The notes below the pieces were generated by a model that was not told the DNA's origin, did no database searches, and saw only the letters and a list, made by a program, of their open reading frames with translations. A DNA stretch of 64,000 bases from Homarus americanus (taxonomy: Eukaryota > Arthropoda > Malacostraca > Decapoda > Nephropidae). The position numbers were made by a program, and so were the translations under genes. The DNA is taken from NCBI RefSeq assembly GCF_018991925.1, contig NW_024725489.1:7477065-7541064 (forward strand), given 5' to 3'. Positions 1 to 10,278 of the stretch are shown one piece after another (position 1 is the first letter of the stretch; each line of letters opens with the position of its first letter).

Positions 1-129
1 GATGTAAGTTCAAATATAATTATTATAACCTCAGCATATCTGGTTGAACCCGGGTACTGTCAATCTCTTACTTTCCTTCAATTTTCCTCCCTCTTTTTCC
101 TTGATCCTAAACCAATCCTCTCCTCCCCC

Positions 130-330
130 AAATTGCTACCAAAGTACTTCCAATCCTAATCCCTGCCCTCACACTCAGCATTACAAGCAATAGCCATCTA
201 CCTTATCTACAGCAACTCCCTAGCACAGCATTGTACATATAATATATTTTATAGAAGACGCCATTGTGAGTTTCCCTTCTCACCTCCATCCTTAGTGCAA
301 GATCTCATCACGCTATCGCTACAATATATA
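130..330. repeat. diverged copy of a dispersed repeat
   Basis: This stretch resembles the two tandem units at 17,893-18,245. Shared landmarks are a run like agca..ttgtac, then ttgtgagttt, a pyrimidine run, ccatcct and a final ctcat. No reading frame is visible. The rest of 1-960 is AT-rich sequence in which I see no gene, RNA or clear mobile element. Confidence 0.4.
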
Positions 331-960
331 CAAAATTTAAACATTATAGTTAATTTAATGTTCCTGTTTACATTAATAAACTAAAAAACATTGCCAACAT
401 GAGTTTCCCAATGCTGGACACAAATGATTCTCCTCCTTACCTGCACCTAATCTCTGGGCAGCTGGACAGACTCTGGGCAGAGAACACTTATACTCCGCCC
501 CAGGACTCAGGAGTCCTCACTTAACCGTGGCTGCAAGTGTCCAATAAAAAAAATAAAAATCTTAAATCTCATTAAACCTAAACTAGATATTCTTACCAAA
601 AAATGAAAATAAAAGTTATCAACTGTAGATTATTTTCTGAACATTTATTCAAATAATCCCGACGTTGAAAATATAATAGGAAGCGTGACTCACAGCTGAC
701 CGTTGTAATGGTTGACGATGATCGTCACGGACACTGTTTATCGTTTATTAACTAAACTCTAATTATTCATATAACTATGGCATCTTTGTTGATATGTGCA
801 GATTTATCACTAAGTTCCGAGTTTTATATATCAATAATTTTGCTCAAGCTTAAAGAAACGTTAATGTAAGGAAATTTCTGCCCTATGGAAGAATGTTGCA
901 GTAATGTTCTAATTATAACATTTTCATAATGATTGTTAGGGTTTAAATGCAAGAAAGTGG

Positions 961-1600
961 TTTTCTTACCGTAGAGCTCGGATACCTTCACACTGATTAC
1001 TCACCCAGGAGACTATGGTGTATCACTACATAGAATTTCACTCTGCTTCCGGCATTCAATGTGTTATGTACTTGATAAATGATGATAAATGAATTCCATT
1101 AATTTCCAACATCCATCTAAGTTATTGGTTATACTTTGTCATAACCAATCAGTCATTACCTTTGATAATAACAATAAAAGAGGGGTCACAGATACGGGCA
1201 GATAATTGCACTTACGTTTATTTGGCACAATTCCATACAGTGGACTTATAATTTGCATGGATAGGTCAGTCATTCACATTCGCGCCACAGTACCGTAAGT
1301 TATAAGGGAGAGTTTGTCAACCTGGAGAATTAATCGTTTAGATCTATTAGGCCGGCCTGGAGTGCTCTTGCAGCAAACAGGCCCTCACCATTGATCACTT
1401 CCTTTACAGGATGTGTTAACTTGTCGCTGGACTTAACAACAATCTCGGGGATTTGCACACACAGACTCGTAGCACTGGTAGGATTGTATGGCCCCTGTTT
1501 TAAGTCAGTCCGTGGAGCAGGGGGTCTTCTCTCACCCAAGGTCTAAAGCCCACTGACTAAAATGTGGTTTTGAGGCGTGAAATGATGGTCAGTACAACGT
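961..1600. repeat. dispersed repeat R, copy 1
   Basis: About 600 bp aligns collinearly with 49,538-50,158. Shared blocks include gataccttcacactg, tatggtgtatcactac, gataattgcacttacgttta, taggccggcctgga and gcacacacagactcgt. Copy 1 carries about 35 extra bases near 1,130-1,170. In both copies a TTAGG array lies downstream. No protein is recognisable and there are no obvious terminal inverted repeats, so the class (SINE, LTR or MITE) is unknown. Confidence 0.7.
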
Positions 1601-1983
1601 TGTCTCACTGGCCTTCCCCTATCGGATGGCCGGGTACCTTATCTCTACCTAAACAAACATTTGGGATGGGTTGTGCGGGAGGCCCAACGCAACCCATGAC
1701 AATGATGAATTGTTAGCTGGGATGAATGAGACAAGTGAGAGCATCAGGCAGACAGACAGACAGAATTATGTCGTGACGGCACAATAATAAAATAAATTAT
1801 GATTTTTATCAACTTGACAATTGTTATATTGTTTTGACCCTCCTTTCACCGCTTACCCAGCTTCCACCACTGGTTACCAGCCTGCTAGGGTCTTATGTAC
1901 AGAAGCAACAGAAGCACAAGTGTCGTCGAATTACCACTGGCTGTCCCGCCAATCTCTGGTAATTTCCCAACGATCGATAGGTT

Positions 1984-2175
1984 CCATTAGGTTAGGTTAA
2001 GTTAAAGTTAGGTTAAGTTAGGTTAAGTTAAAGTTAGGCTAGGTTAGGTTAGGTTAGGTTAGGTTAGGTTAGGTTAGGTTAGGTTAAGTTAAAGTTAGCT
2101 TAGGTTAAGTTAAGTTAGGTAAAAATTAGGTTAGGTTCGGTAAGGTTAGGTTATTTTAAGTTAAAGTTAGGTTAG
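1984..2175 (+). repeat. degenerate TTAGG telomere-type array
   Basis: Repeats of ggtta with many variants (gttaa, aaagtta) surround a clean run near 2,038-2,088. TTAGG is the ancestral arthropod telomere unit. The array is internal and degraded, so it is an interstitial telomeric sequence and not a chromosome end. Confidence 0.8.
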
Positions 2176-2204
2176 TTCCATGTTTTACGCCAGTTATTCA
2201 CTGG

Positions 2205-2280
2205 CAATGGGGGGCAATTGTCCCATGGGGCAATTGTCGGGGGGGGGGTGTAATTGTCCGGGGGCAGTTGTCCTAGACCC
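2205..2280. repeat. G-rich tract with repeated CAATTGTC
   Basis: The octamer CAATTGTC or a close variant occurs about four times, separated by G runs of up to ten. It could be the terminal or subterminal part of a DNA transposon, possibly the Harbinger element to its right, but no matching inverted end was found. The following 2,281-2,900 bases show no supported gene. Confidence 0.3.
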
Positions 2281-3527
2281 AAGCTAGACAGCATATAATT
2301 TTGTATTATACAGGTATTATTCTGCATATTTGGTGTGCTTTCCATTAGATGCCTGGCAATACTTTACGACCATGATGTGCACCAAGAAAAATGGGCAAGT
2401 ATGGGGCTGGTGCCCCCACACACTTGGCAAGCCCAAATATTCTGGCAAGATAAGCTTCAAACGGGTTTATGCTCAGTTTCTGAAGGGTCACCTCAAAAGA
2501 CTTGTCAGAAGCATATGAGTCCTCATTACCAGCATATCATAATAGTTTTTATTGCAGATATGACTGTAGCCTAGCAGATATGCGTAAGCCTATTTAAGGC
2601 CTACTTTCTTCGAAAACCTTTTTTCTCTATTTGTTTTCGATACACTGATGTAAGTGCACATCAGCATCGTAAAGTATAACCAGGTTTTCTTACTCTATTT
2701 TGAATGGCAAATTTATTTTTTTTATAACTATATACAGACGCTGTAAACATTGCTGTTTTATAAAATCCTACAAAACCTCACATATTTCTTTTGGGTAGCA
2801 TGCATGTACAGTAAATGACACGAGTCTGTTCCGCATCCCCCTTGCCCATGGACATTGGTGATGAAAACATGATAAAAGCTTATGCTGTTCCTATTAATGT
2901 TTGTACTGTATACAGCAGTTATTTTCTTCTGTTCGTATCAGAGCTAAAAACAGAGATATAGAAGACCAAAATAAGCTAAAAAAAAAGACAAGTGGTGGTC
3001 CTCCAGAAAAACTATCAGAAGCCTCAGAAGAAATCGCCTTAGCATCATCAATGTTGAGGACTGAGTTAGCAATGACTGATAATGTTTACGAGACTTTCCT
3101 CAGTCACCCAGTAGATGAAGAAAATAATACCTTAGAGAATGTGCAGATAGGTGAGAATGTTACAGAAAAATTATTGATTTATACAGTTGTATGCATTCAT
3201 AACTCCCATTCCCCATTCTCCTTTGGCTGTCTAAAAATCAAACAGCAGCAGTGGCCTACAGCTGAATATTTTATCTGCTATTTTACTTATGTCACTTTTT
3301 CCTTTACCTTATACTGACTCCTTACATTTTTTTTTTGCAGAATATGCAGAGGTGCATGACTCACCCAGTGCTCGTGGCATGCAGAAGACTTCTGCAAGTG
3401 TACCTGCGGCTTCACTTCCTCACTCCCATGATCTAGTTGTTTTGCCTGTTCCAGCCCCAGGGCCATCAACTGTGTCTTCTGCACAATCTACTTCTGTTTC
3501 TCGACCTCTAATTTCACCCTCTGTTCC

Positions 3528-3655
3528 TGCCTCACCAGTCAATGCTCCTGCCTCACCAGTCATTGCTCCTGCCTCACCAGTCATTGCTCCTGCCTTACCA
3601 GTCAATGCTCCTGCCTCGGCAGTCATTGCTCCTGCCTCACCAGTCAATGACCCTG
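3528..3655 (+). repeat. 21-bp in-frame repeat (Pro-Ala-Ser)
   Basis: About six copies of a 21-bp unit reading gctcctgcctcaccagtcat, with a/t and c/t variants. They encode 7-residue repeats such as NAPASPV and IAPASPV inside the second exon of the Myb/SANT-like gene, presumably a flexible linker. Confidence 0.8.
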
Positions 3656-3937
3656 CCTCACTGTCCAGCGATCCCGACTCCCCCCCGCCCCTCCTGCTCA
3701 CGTTTCCGACCAACACCTTTCCTCAGTGTCCGAGGCTTCTGGTTCTGGGGCAAGGATCCCACCAAGGCGAAGTAGGAGGGTGACAAGTGTCTATGAAATG
3801 TGTGAGAAAAGACAAGAGGAGTTCCACAAATATAAAGTGCACACAATGAAAAGGGAGCATGAGGAGGAAGTGAAACTGAAGATGGCAATAATATCAGCAC
3901 ATAAACTCAAAGAAAAATAAAGTGAAACTGTAATTAG

Positions 3938-5393
3938 TGTCATGGTCACGTTGACTGCTAGTCTATTTAATTAATAATTCTTATTAAACTCCACGACCGC
4001 AAAACATGAGTGGGTTAGCAACCCCTGAGAAGAAGACGTGTTTTCCCCATAGACGCTTACACTTGTCCCTCCTTTGTGAAGAGAGTTATCGATCAGTTGT
4101 TATTCCACTTTCTCCTGGGAAGCTCAATCTTGAATTAGTCTGTGTATATGAACTCAAGTAATTCGCCAGACCTTTGTCAACTGAGGGTCATCTTTGAATG
4201 AGTAACAGTTAGAGTTGTTTGTAATTATTGTCATTGCGTGAGTAGCGATCACTGGCAACTCAGGGATATATATACCAGCGCATCACGCAGGGCGAGCGTC
4301 CCCTGACGCTCTCCAGCGTTTCTCCAGGTATGTTTATGTGTAGACATTCAGTTTGATTCAGTTAATTGTAGTGAATATCAGTGTTCATCAGTGTTCATGC
4401 GTTAACAGTTGAATTGTCATTCACCCAGTGTAAGAAGTAATAGAATGTAAATATGTCTGTCGTCTAGACCAGAGATTTGTTTGTTGTCATGCTTCCGTCC
4501 CCTGACGCTCTCCAACGTTTCTCCAGATCCAATTGTGACTCTTGGATCGCTCAACAACTGCCCCGGATGTAATAGATACCCAGCAGGGATCATATATGAA
4601 ACGATGGCACCGATGCTGCCTGATTAACCTGCTCCACTGCCTCGTGGTGCCCGACCCCAGACTCGCCATGTGTCTGGCTACCACCGACCATAACAACAGT
4701 CGTGAATCTCAGTGTTCTACCCTGGGAACGCACCCCGGAAGTATATGTCCACAGAGAGTGTTGTAAGATGTATGTTAGGGATAATTAGCAGGAAATAATT
4801 ATCCCATGTTGGGTAGTGAACCCATGCATCTGCTGATTTCATTATTAAAGCGTATGTTAAGTAGAAGTACCCACTTGGAGTGGCAGTAAAGTAGTACAAT
4901 GAGTGCCATGCACTATTATTGTGAGTAGGGCCAAGGAACTGGTCTTACTATGTAATGTAATGTAACACCAGTAAGGTTGTGTGCAGTAAGAGTGTAAGAT
5001 CTGAGTAATTACTGTTGAGTAAAGTAAATAAGAAAATAAGTAACTAAGAAAATAAGTAAAGAAAGTACTGAGTCTGCAATAAGCCCAGGAGTTGAGCCTG
5101 ATAATTATATGATTAATAATATCTCTTTTTCCCTTTGATTTCATATTAATAAACTTGTTCTTATAGTATTTTAGGTGTATTCATTTCTCCCACAGTATTT
5201 TACCTATATTTCCGTCTAAGTGACTTGATACCAGAATTACCATACCCATGTGCCTAGACCTTCGACCATGCTACCAAAAGAATGACCATGTTACCAAAAG
5301 AATGTGTAAAGACCTGAGTAAGATTAAGAACTAAAGACAAGAGAAGTAGTAAGATAAGGGTGGTGTAGGCGTTGGAAAACACGCGCCCTTACA
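3938..5393 (+). mobile_element. solo LTR A inserted in the Myb/SANT-like gene
   Basis: The 1,456-bp insert starts TGTCATGGTCACG and ends CGCCCTTACA (TG..CA). It is flanked by TTAG at 3,934-3,937 and 5,394-5,397. Its removal with one TTAG restores the host frame. It has a TATA-like gggatatatatacc near 4,263, an intron-like segment at 4,328-4,526, and an AATAAA near 5,146. No internal coding part is present, so it is a solo LTR. Its start is shared by the copies at 14,895-16,247, 20,612 and 24,702-26,605. The polyprotein type of the parent element is unknown. Confidence 0.85.
4328..4526 (+). other. intron-like segment bounded by direct repeats in LTR A
   Basis: A 32-bp repeat at 4,296-4,327 ends in tctccag followed by gtatgt. 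Its near-copy at 4,495-4,526 (two differences seen) ends in tttctccag followed by atcc. Together they form a canonical GT..AG unit of 199 bp. Splicing would remove exactly one repeat plus the spacer. LTR B (25,581-25,769) and LTR C (15,629-15,819) have the same design. Splicing itself is inferred. Confidence 0.55.
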
Positions 5394-5527
5394 TTAGAGT
5401 ATGGATGAAACAAGAGCAAGTGATTGAAAAGACACTTGAAAAAATTGATCATTCTTTTGAAGTGTTAGATAATTGTTTAAGGAAAGCATGGGCTGCATAT
5501 GATGCCATGGCGAAAACTTGTGAATGA

Positions 5528-6456
5528 TGGTTGAGTAATAACATACATTCATATGCAATGTTTATGATTTTACTAAATGCTGTGATATTTCAGAAAGTGC
5601 CATCTAGAACAGAAATTTATTTTCTTATTTTTTGCACATACAAATAATTTGATTTAAAGGAAATAAATCTACATTTCTTTATTTTGCCAAAGATTTTCTT
5701 TGGTTACAAAAGCTGTTTGAAGTATGGCAGCTAAGATTTGTTTTTGTATATTTATAATATAGGCTGTGATTTTCAAAAATTGCATTTCTTTGCTGTGCCA
5801 AAGATTTATAGTTCTGTTTTATTTTATTTATAATATAGGCTGTGATGTGCAAAGTACTGTATAGAGGAGATTTTTAGTTAATTAATTTTCACTCATTCAT
5901 ATAATTTGCTTTAGAGAAAATATGTCAGCCTTTCTTCATTGTGCCAAAGATAGAAATAGATTTTCAGGTCAGTTACAAATATTGTCAAAAGTATGGAAGT
6001 TAAGTTTTTTTTCTATAATATAAGCTGTGATTTTCAGGAAATCCGGAGACATGTATAGAAAAATTAAATTGTATTTTCGTAAGTTTTACACAGTTTGAGA
6101 AAATAAATCAATATTTCTTTCATTTTGTTTTCTTCATATTACCTCACAGGTGAATTACCTTACATATTGAGTTAAGCTTCATTATTAAAGAACTTAATGA
6201 AGTAAAAATTTGACAATTTAAGGCAATAAAGTTTAAGAATAATTCACCACTCATTAAAACAGAAATAATATAGAACTTGTAAAGTATGAGAAACCACTGA
6301 TGTAATAAGAATTAATGACATGACTCGTTCACCATTTCAAGTAATGTATGGAAAATAGTAGAGTTACTAAGCTAACTAAAGCCTTATTACTTCTTTATGA
6401 TTATCAAAGTACTGGAATAAACCTTACTGTACTTTAGTAACTAAAAAAATGCTCCA
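5528..6456. other. AT-rich spacer with diverged tandem units
   Basis: No coding sequence is supported. Two landmark phrases recur at roughly 80-190-bp spacing: tgccaaagat (near 5,690, 5,802 and 5,943) and ataatataggctgtgat (near 5,757, 5,835 and 6,015). This points to an old tandem duplication in the spacer between the two convergent Harbinger genes. Confidence 0.5.
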
Positions 6457-6614
6457 CTATACACGCCCTCTTTGCTTGACCTTCATGATTTCATATCTGA
6501 CCATTTCTTCAGGGTCGTCACGGTTTTCTAAATGTATGTCTTCTATGTCCAGTGGAAGTCCAATTATCAAAGCAATATTATGGAGAAATGCACATGTAAT
6601 TTCAGTAATATATC

Positions 6615-6891
6615 CGTTAGCCAGAATCCCTCAAACTTGGAACTCTCTGATAGCGGGAATTGAAATTTTCTCGGAAATCATTCCCAAAGCCGTAATCTTC
6701 CGGAAAATTACGGCTTTGGGAACGATTTTCCGAGGGGCACTTTTACCAGAAAATTCTGAGAAGAAAAAATCCCGATATTGTACCCGGAAAATTCCAGGGA
6801 TGAGCGAGTTTTTTTCCGGGTTTGAGACACGAAAATCAGGCTCATTTTCTGAAAATTCCGAGAAAAATTTTCCGTTACCTGGCTAATGGCG
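6615..6891. mobile_element. 277-bp MITE-like insert in the transposase
   Basis: Ends CGTTAGCCAG and CTGGCTAATGGCG are imperfect inverted repeats, flanked by ATATC at 6,610-6,614 and 6,892-6,896. It splits the transposase between its IERTFGVWKRRF and TCAFLHNI blocks. Inside is a perfect 16-bp inverted repeat (6,681-6,696 with 6,707-6,722) containing cccaaagccgtaat. No protein is encoded. The superfamily is uncertain. Confidence 0.7.
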
Positions 6892-7155
6892 ATATCACTG
6901 TATTATAATTTTTGGTAGTAGACAGCTTTGCTCTTAAACGTTGCAATACAGCAAATCTCCTCTTCCACACTCCAAATGTTCTTTCGATTGTAGTTCTTGT
7001 TTTAATATGCGATCTGTTATATTTCCTCTGCTTTTCATTAGCTGGATTAGGGATTGGAGTGAGGAAGTAGGGACGTAACGCATATCCACTATCACCAAGG
7101 AGAAAGCCTTGATATTCACCGGCCTGCAGACTTTCACAAAGTCTTGACATTGTGA

Positions 7156-7279
7156 TGTAGGAACCATGAACTGAATTAAGTAAAAAGAACAATTGAAGGA
7201 ACTAGACAAGAGAAGTATTAGTAAGACAGGGGGCAGCTTGAGACTTGAGTGAGTTGAGAGAACCCCCCCCCCCCTTACA
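7156..7279 (+). mobile_element. 124-bp miniature LTR derivative
   Basis: It starts TGTAGGAACC and ends in a C run then CTTACA, flanked by GTGA at 7,152-7,155 and 7,280-7,283. Deleting it with one GTGA restores the transposase frame exactly across RIFT/MSRL. Its 3' half (gaactagacaagagaagta, gtaagaca, ccttaca) matches the last 80 bp of solo LTR A. It therefore looks like an internally deleted member of the same LTR family, mobilised as a short unit. Confidence 0.75.
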
Positions 7280-7734
7280 GTGAATATGCGGGAGTCATGA
7301 GCACTGCCCGGCCAGTTTACGACAAGGTTTGTAAATTTCATGTATGCATCACATACGGCCATGATATTCATGGAGAATAAATTCTTTCTACACCTGTAGA
7401 GTTCAGGATTTGGTCCCTCCAGGGCTCTTGATAGGAATGTGAGTCCCATCTATACAGCCTATCACACTTGGTATTCCAGCAATAGAGGCAAATTCCTGCA
7501 TGAACTCTTCTTCTCGTTCTGGAAAGGGGAATTAAATGTAATCTGGTGCAAGGTTGGCAACAGCAACAGAAACATTTCGGACACATTTGCTAACACTTGG
7601 TTGAGACATGTCTGAACAATCTCCCAAAGTTGTTTGAAAATTTCCTGTAGTCATGTATCTCATGGCAACCAGTAGCTGTAAACCTGGAGGAATTGGAATG
7701 CCTGAAAGGAAAGAGAGAAAATAAAAGATAATAC

Positions 7735-8066
7735 TGGACATGTTCGGGGTACTTAGTTCTAACTACAGGAGTGAACATAAACACCTGTAGAGTTTTGTAG
7801 GTTCTTATTAACGGAAATATACAGGAGTGCGCTTACAAGCGCGGGTAGTCCTGACACTCCTATAAGGGTCAACTGACCTCTCTCTGACCTCTCAGGCGAA
7901 ATGTGGTAAGTGGTACATTAGCAGCTTCTAGATGTCGCCAGGCACATTTATCTAAGCGTGTGGTGACATGAAACAGGGGCATTGCCACACGCTACTGACT
8001 TGAGAAGTAATGTATATACATAGAGTACATACATGGTATACATACAACATACATAATATACTTACA
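7735..8066 (-). mobile_element. solo LTR of the Gypsy-1 family
   Basis: This 332-bp TG..CA sequence is flanked by AATAC at 7,730-7,734 and 8,067-8,071. It is homologous along its length to the LTRs at 27,893-28,236 and 31,646-32,028, with shared blocks gttctaactacagga, gacctctctctgacctctcagg and gatgtcgccaggcaca. It sits in the intron-like gap between the first and second coding blocks of the Harbinger transposase. It was left by LTR-LTR recombination. Confidence 0.9.
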
Positions 8067-8425
8067 AATACACTATTCATCGTACTGTATTAAGGAATCA
8101 GCACTTACAGGGCTGTATTTTAGATTGAACATAATCCCCCTCTCACTAAAACCTACTTCATATTTCATCATCATGACATTTATCATGCTGTTCCTCAAGC
8201 ATCTGATTACCACTACTATACTGTATTGAAATCATTGGGACCCGATGTCATATTTTTTGAAGCAGCTCCCTGGTGCTCTCCTTTGGTAATCTGTAGCGCA
8301 GAATAAACTCTCTTCATTGTAATACTCAAAAGGATCTCGTCTGAACTTAAATCATCGTTTCCTTTTATCATCAAGGTGACTTGCCATCCTTATTTCTTCT
8401 AAGTCATCAAGGTGAAGTCTGTAGT

Positions 8426-10278
8426 TTTGCATGCTGTAAAATCATAACATTATCATCTTATTTTTTTATTCTTGCAGCATAATATTGGATATTGATTAAA
8501 ATTTATTTCTTAATTTAAATTTTGTAGTAAAATTTAAACCATATGTTTTATGAACCAACGAACAGCAAAATGTTAACTGCAATATCTGCACAAACGAAAA
8601 AGAGAAAATTTATTGAAACCATTTGTTTCTTTTTTTTTTCTTTTTTTCAAGAGTTCAAGAGGTAGTCACACTATTCCTTCACCCATGAATACTTATAATT
8701 ACGGTGGCATTTAATTCCTTAAGTGAAAGATGCATCTCTATTAAAAAAAAGCAGTCTGTTATATCAAAACTAAGACAAGAACTATAGAAAACTGTAAGTG
8801 TTGTTGATTGAATACCATCATACAGATGGCAAAGTTAAACTGCTCTCTCATGCCAGTGCGGTGGGGGCCTCTGCCTTGCATTGTACACATTTCAAGTGAC
8901 ATTGAAACTTCTAGAGAGCAAAACTGCTTCAAGCTGACAAATGTGCATCCCATGTGCCGTTTTTGTGACAAACAAGTTTTGTTAATTGTCACTCCCTTAC
9001 TGTCTACTGTGTTGTGTGCTTTTCTGATTTTGTTTAGAATTTATCTCGAAAACGTAGTTATACTTAGATGAATGTATATATCGTTTGTAAAATTTAAAAG
9101 CAAAGAGAGATTTTTTTGTTTACAAAAGAGAGCAGTGTATATGATGTTGCGTTTATCATTAAAACTGTGATGTAGCCTAATATTGAGGAATTTTAGAGCA
9201 AATTATTTGTACTGATTGTAAGCAGTATTTATTCTGTATTTAATTATTGACAGTAAATATTTCATTGAAAGAATAAAAAAAAAGAAATCTGCTTATTTAT
9301 GTTGGCATACTGCAGCCTGACACACACAGACATTATAGATCATAAACCATAGCTTCCATCTTATTGAAAATTAATATTAAAGTATATACTTAAGTATATT
9401 ACTGCTCCCATCCCTGTGATATTTTCCATGCTTCGCTCAAGATAGAGCAAGCTCACTTGGCTTGCCTCATTCCGGAAAAATTAAGTGAATTTCGTGGTTC
9501 AGATGGTTAAAATTTTATTACTACACCGACAAAAATATTGTATGAATGAATAGAGATAAGAAACATACCTTAAATTATAACAAACGAAAGTGCTAATTTA
9601 AGATGAGGCTCAGCAGTCGTCAGCGAGTCAGAGCTGGGATGTCAACAGTCCAATAATGTTCAACGTTCATAACAGTGTTGTTAAAGTTGCCGTATCCGGA
9701 TTGCCACTTCTTTTAATTGTATTTATCAAAAAGAAATAATATCGCTTGACGTAGACATCTGTAATAAAGTACTGGAAGATCTTTCATAAAATATAATGAT
9801 AATTATTATTCGTTGTAAGACAGCCGTAGGTAGAGGGTGGGCACCCGATGATGGTTCCAACAATATAAGGGTATGAGCGCTTTTACCTTCCGATACCCAG
9901 TTCATCGGGATGACTAGTTATAGACCTGCACGAACACTATCAATCTGCATCGTGGTTCGGAAGAACTAGGAATTTGGCCCTAGTGTACACTGTACTAACA
10001 AACAACAAGCAGGTAGATTTTCATCAGGTCACAGAAACCAACTTGTACACTGTAGGCTTCTCTAAGAAGCCCCGATTCTTAACAACACTGTTCACAGAGC
10101 AATGTCTTCGCAGCTGGACTTCTCACTTTGAATATACGGTCAGCTCACTACCAGTGTATAATTCTTTAGTCTTTTCCTTTGGTCTTCTTCCTTTTGTTCT
10201 TTTTACTTTTCAATTTCCATTCTTCTTCTTGGTCTTGTTCTGGTATATTCTCGTAAGAGTTTAAAAACGCTGATTATT
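8426..10278. other. interval without a supported gene
   Basis: AT-rich sequence. Short open frames near 8,760-9,070 and 9,974-10,264 show no family motif, no splice structure I trust and no homolog elsewhere in the window. A terminal inverted end of the Harbinger element might lie here, but I could not match one. Confidence 0.4.

Larger units (their letters stand above)
2940..5527 (+). pseudogene. Myb/SANT-like gene of a Harbinger-type element, broken by an LTR
   Basis: The first visible exon follows a cag at 2,939. It encodes a basic RAKNRDIEDQNKLKKK segment and TSGGPPE, typical of the region after the Myb/SANT fold in Harbinger accessory proteins. A good donor (atag/gtgaga, 3,150/3,151) and acceptor (polyT-gcag, 3,340/3,341) define a 190-bp intron that keeps the frame. 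The next exon has 7-residue Pro/Ala repeats (3,528-3,655). A C7 run at 3,680-3,686 marks a frame change. A charged coiled-coil tail then runs to TAA at 3,918. Removing the LTR at 3,938-5,393 plus one TTAG continues the same frame (V-W-M-K-Q-E at 5,399) to TGA at 5,527. The N-terminal Myb domain is not seen upstream. It is convergent with the transposase at 6,457-8,425. It could instead be a decayed host relative. Confidence 0.6.
6457..8425 (-). pseudogene. PIF/Harbinger DDE transposase, broken (HARBI1-like)
   Basis: Read on the minus strand. An N-terminal part at about 8,425-8,240 contains FRRDPFEYYNEESLF and then RYRLPKESTRELLQK. An exon starts at 7,701 after a good acceptor (ctttcctttcag) and gives the HTH region, with RYMTTGNFQTTLGD and SQPSVSK. 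The first catalytic Asp lies in GCIDGTHIPI (near 7,450), the next block in VCDAYMKF and GSAHDSRIF, and LLGDSGYALRPY and TTIERTFGVWKRRF follow near 7,000. The C-terminal TCAFLHNIAL block sits at about 6,590-6,560, beyond a MITE, and the last stop is at 6,457. Breaks: TGA after DDKRKR, TAA before FPFPE, a frameshift near 7,415, and inserts at 6,615, 7,156 and 7,735. It belongs to the DDE_Tnp_4 family, whose enzymes cut and paste with 3-bp duplications. It is inactive here. Confidence 0.85.

Noticed and set aside
3679..3687. Second intron in the Myb/SANT-like gene to explain the frame change
   Set aside because: No GT-AG pair nearby gives the right phase; a C7 homopolymer indel is simpler.
7171..7278. 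A 108-bp GT-AG intron in the Harbinger transposase
   Set aside because: Using these splice sites gives the wrong frame. Treating 7,156-7,279 as an inserted element with a GTGA duplication restores the frame exactly.
8759..9071. Overlapping 77- and 87-codon frames on both strands
   Set aside because: No motif, splice site or homolog seen; likely chance.
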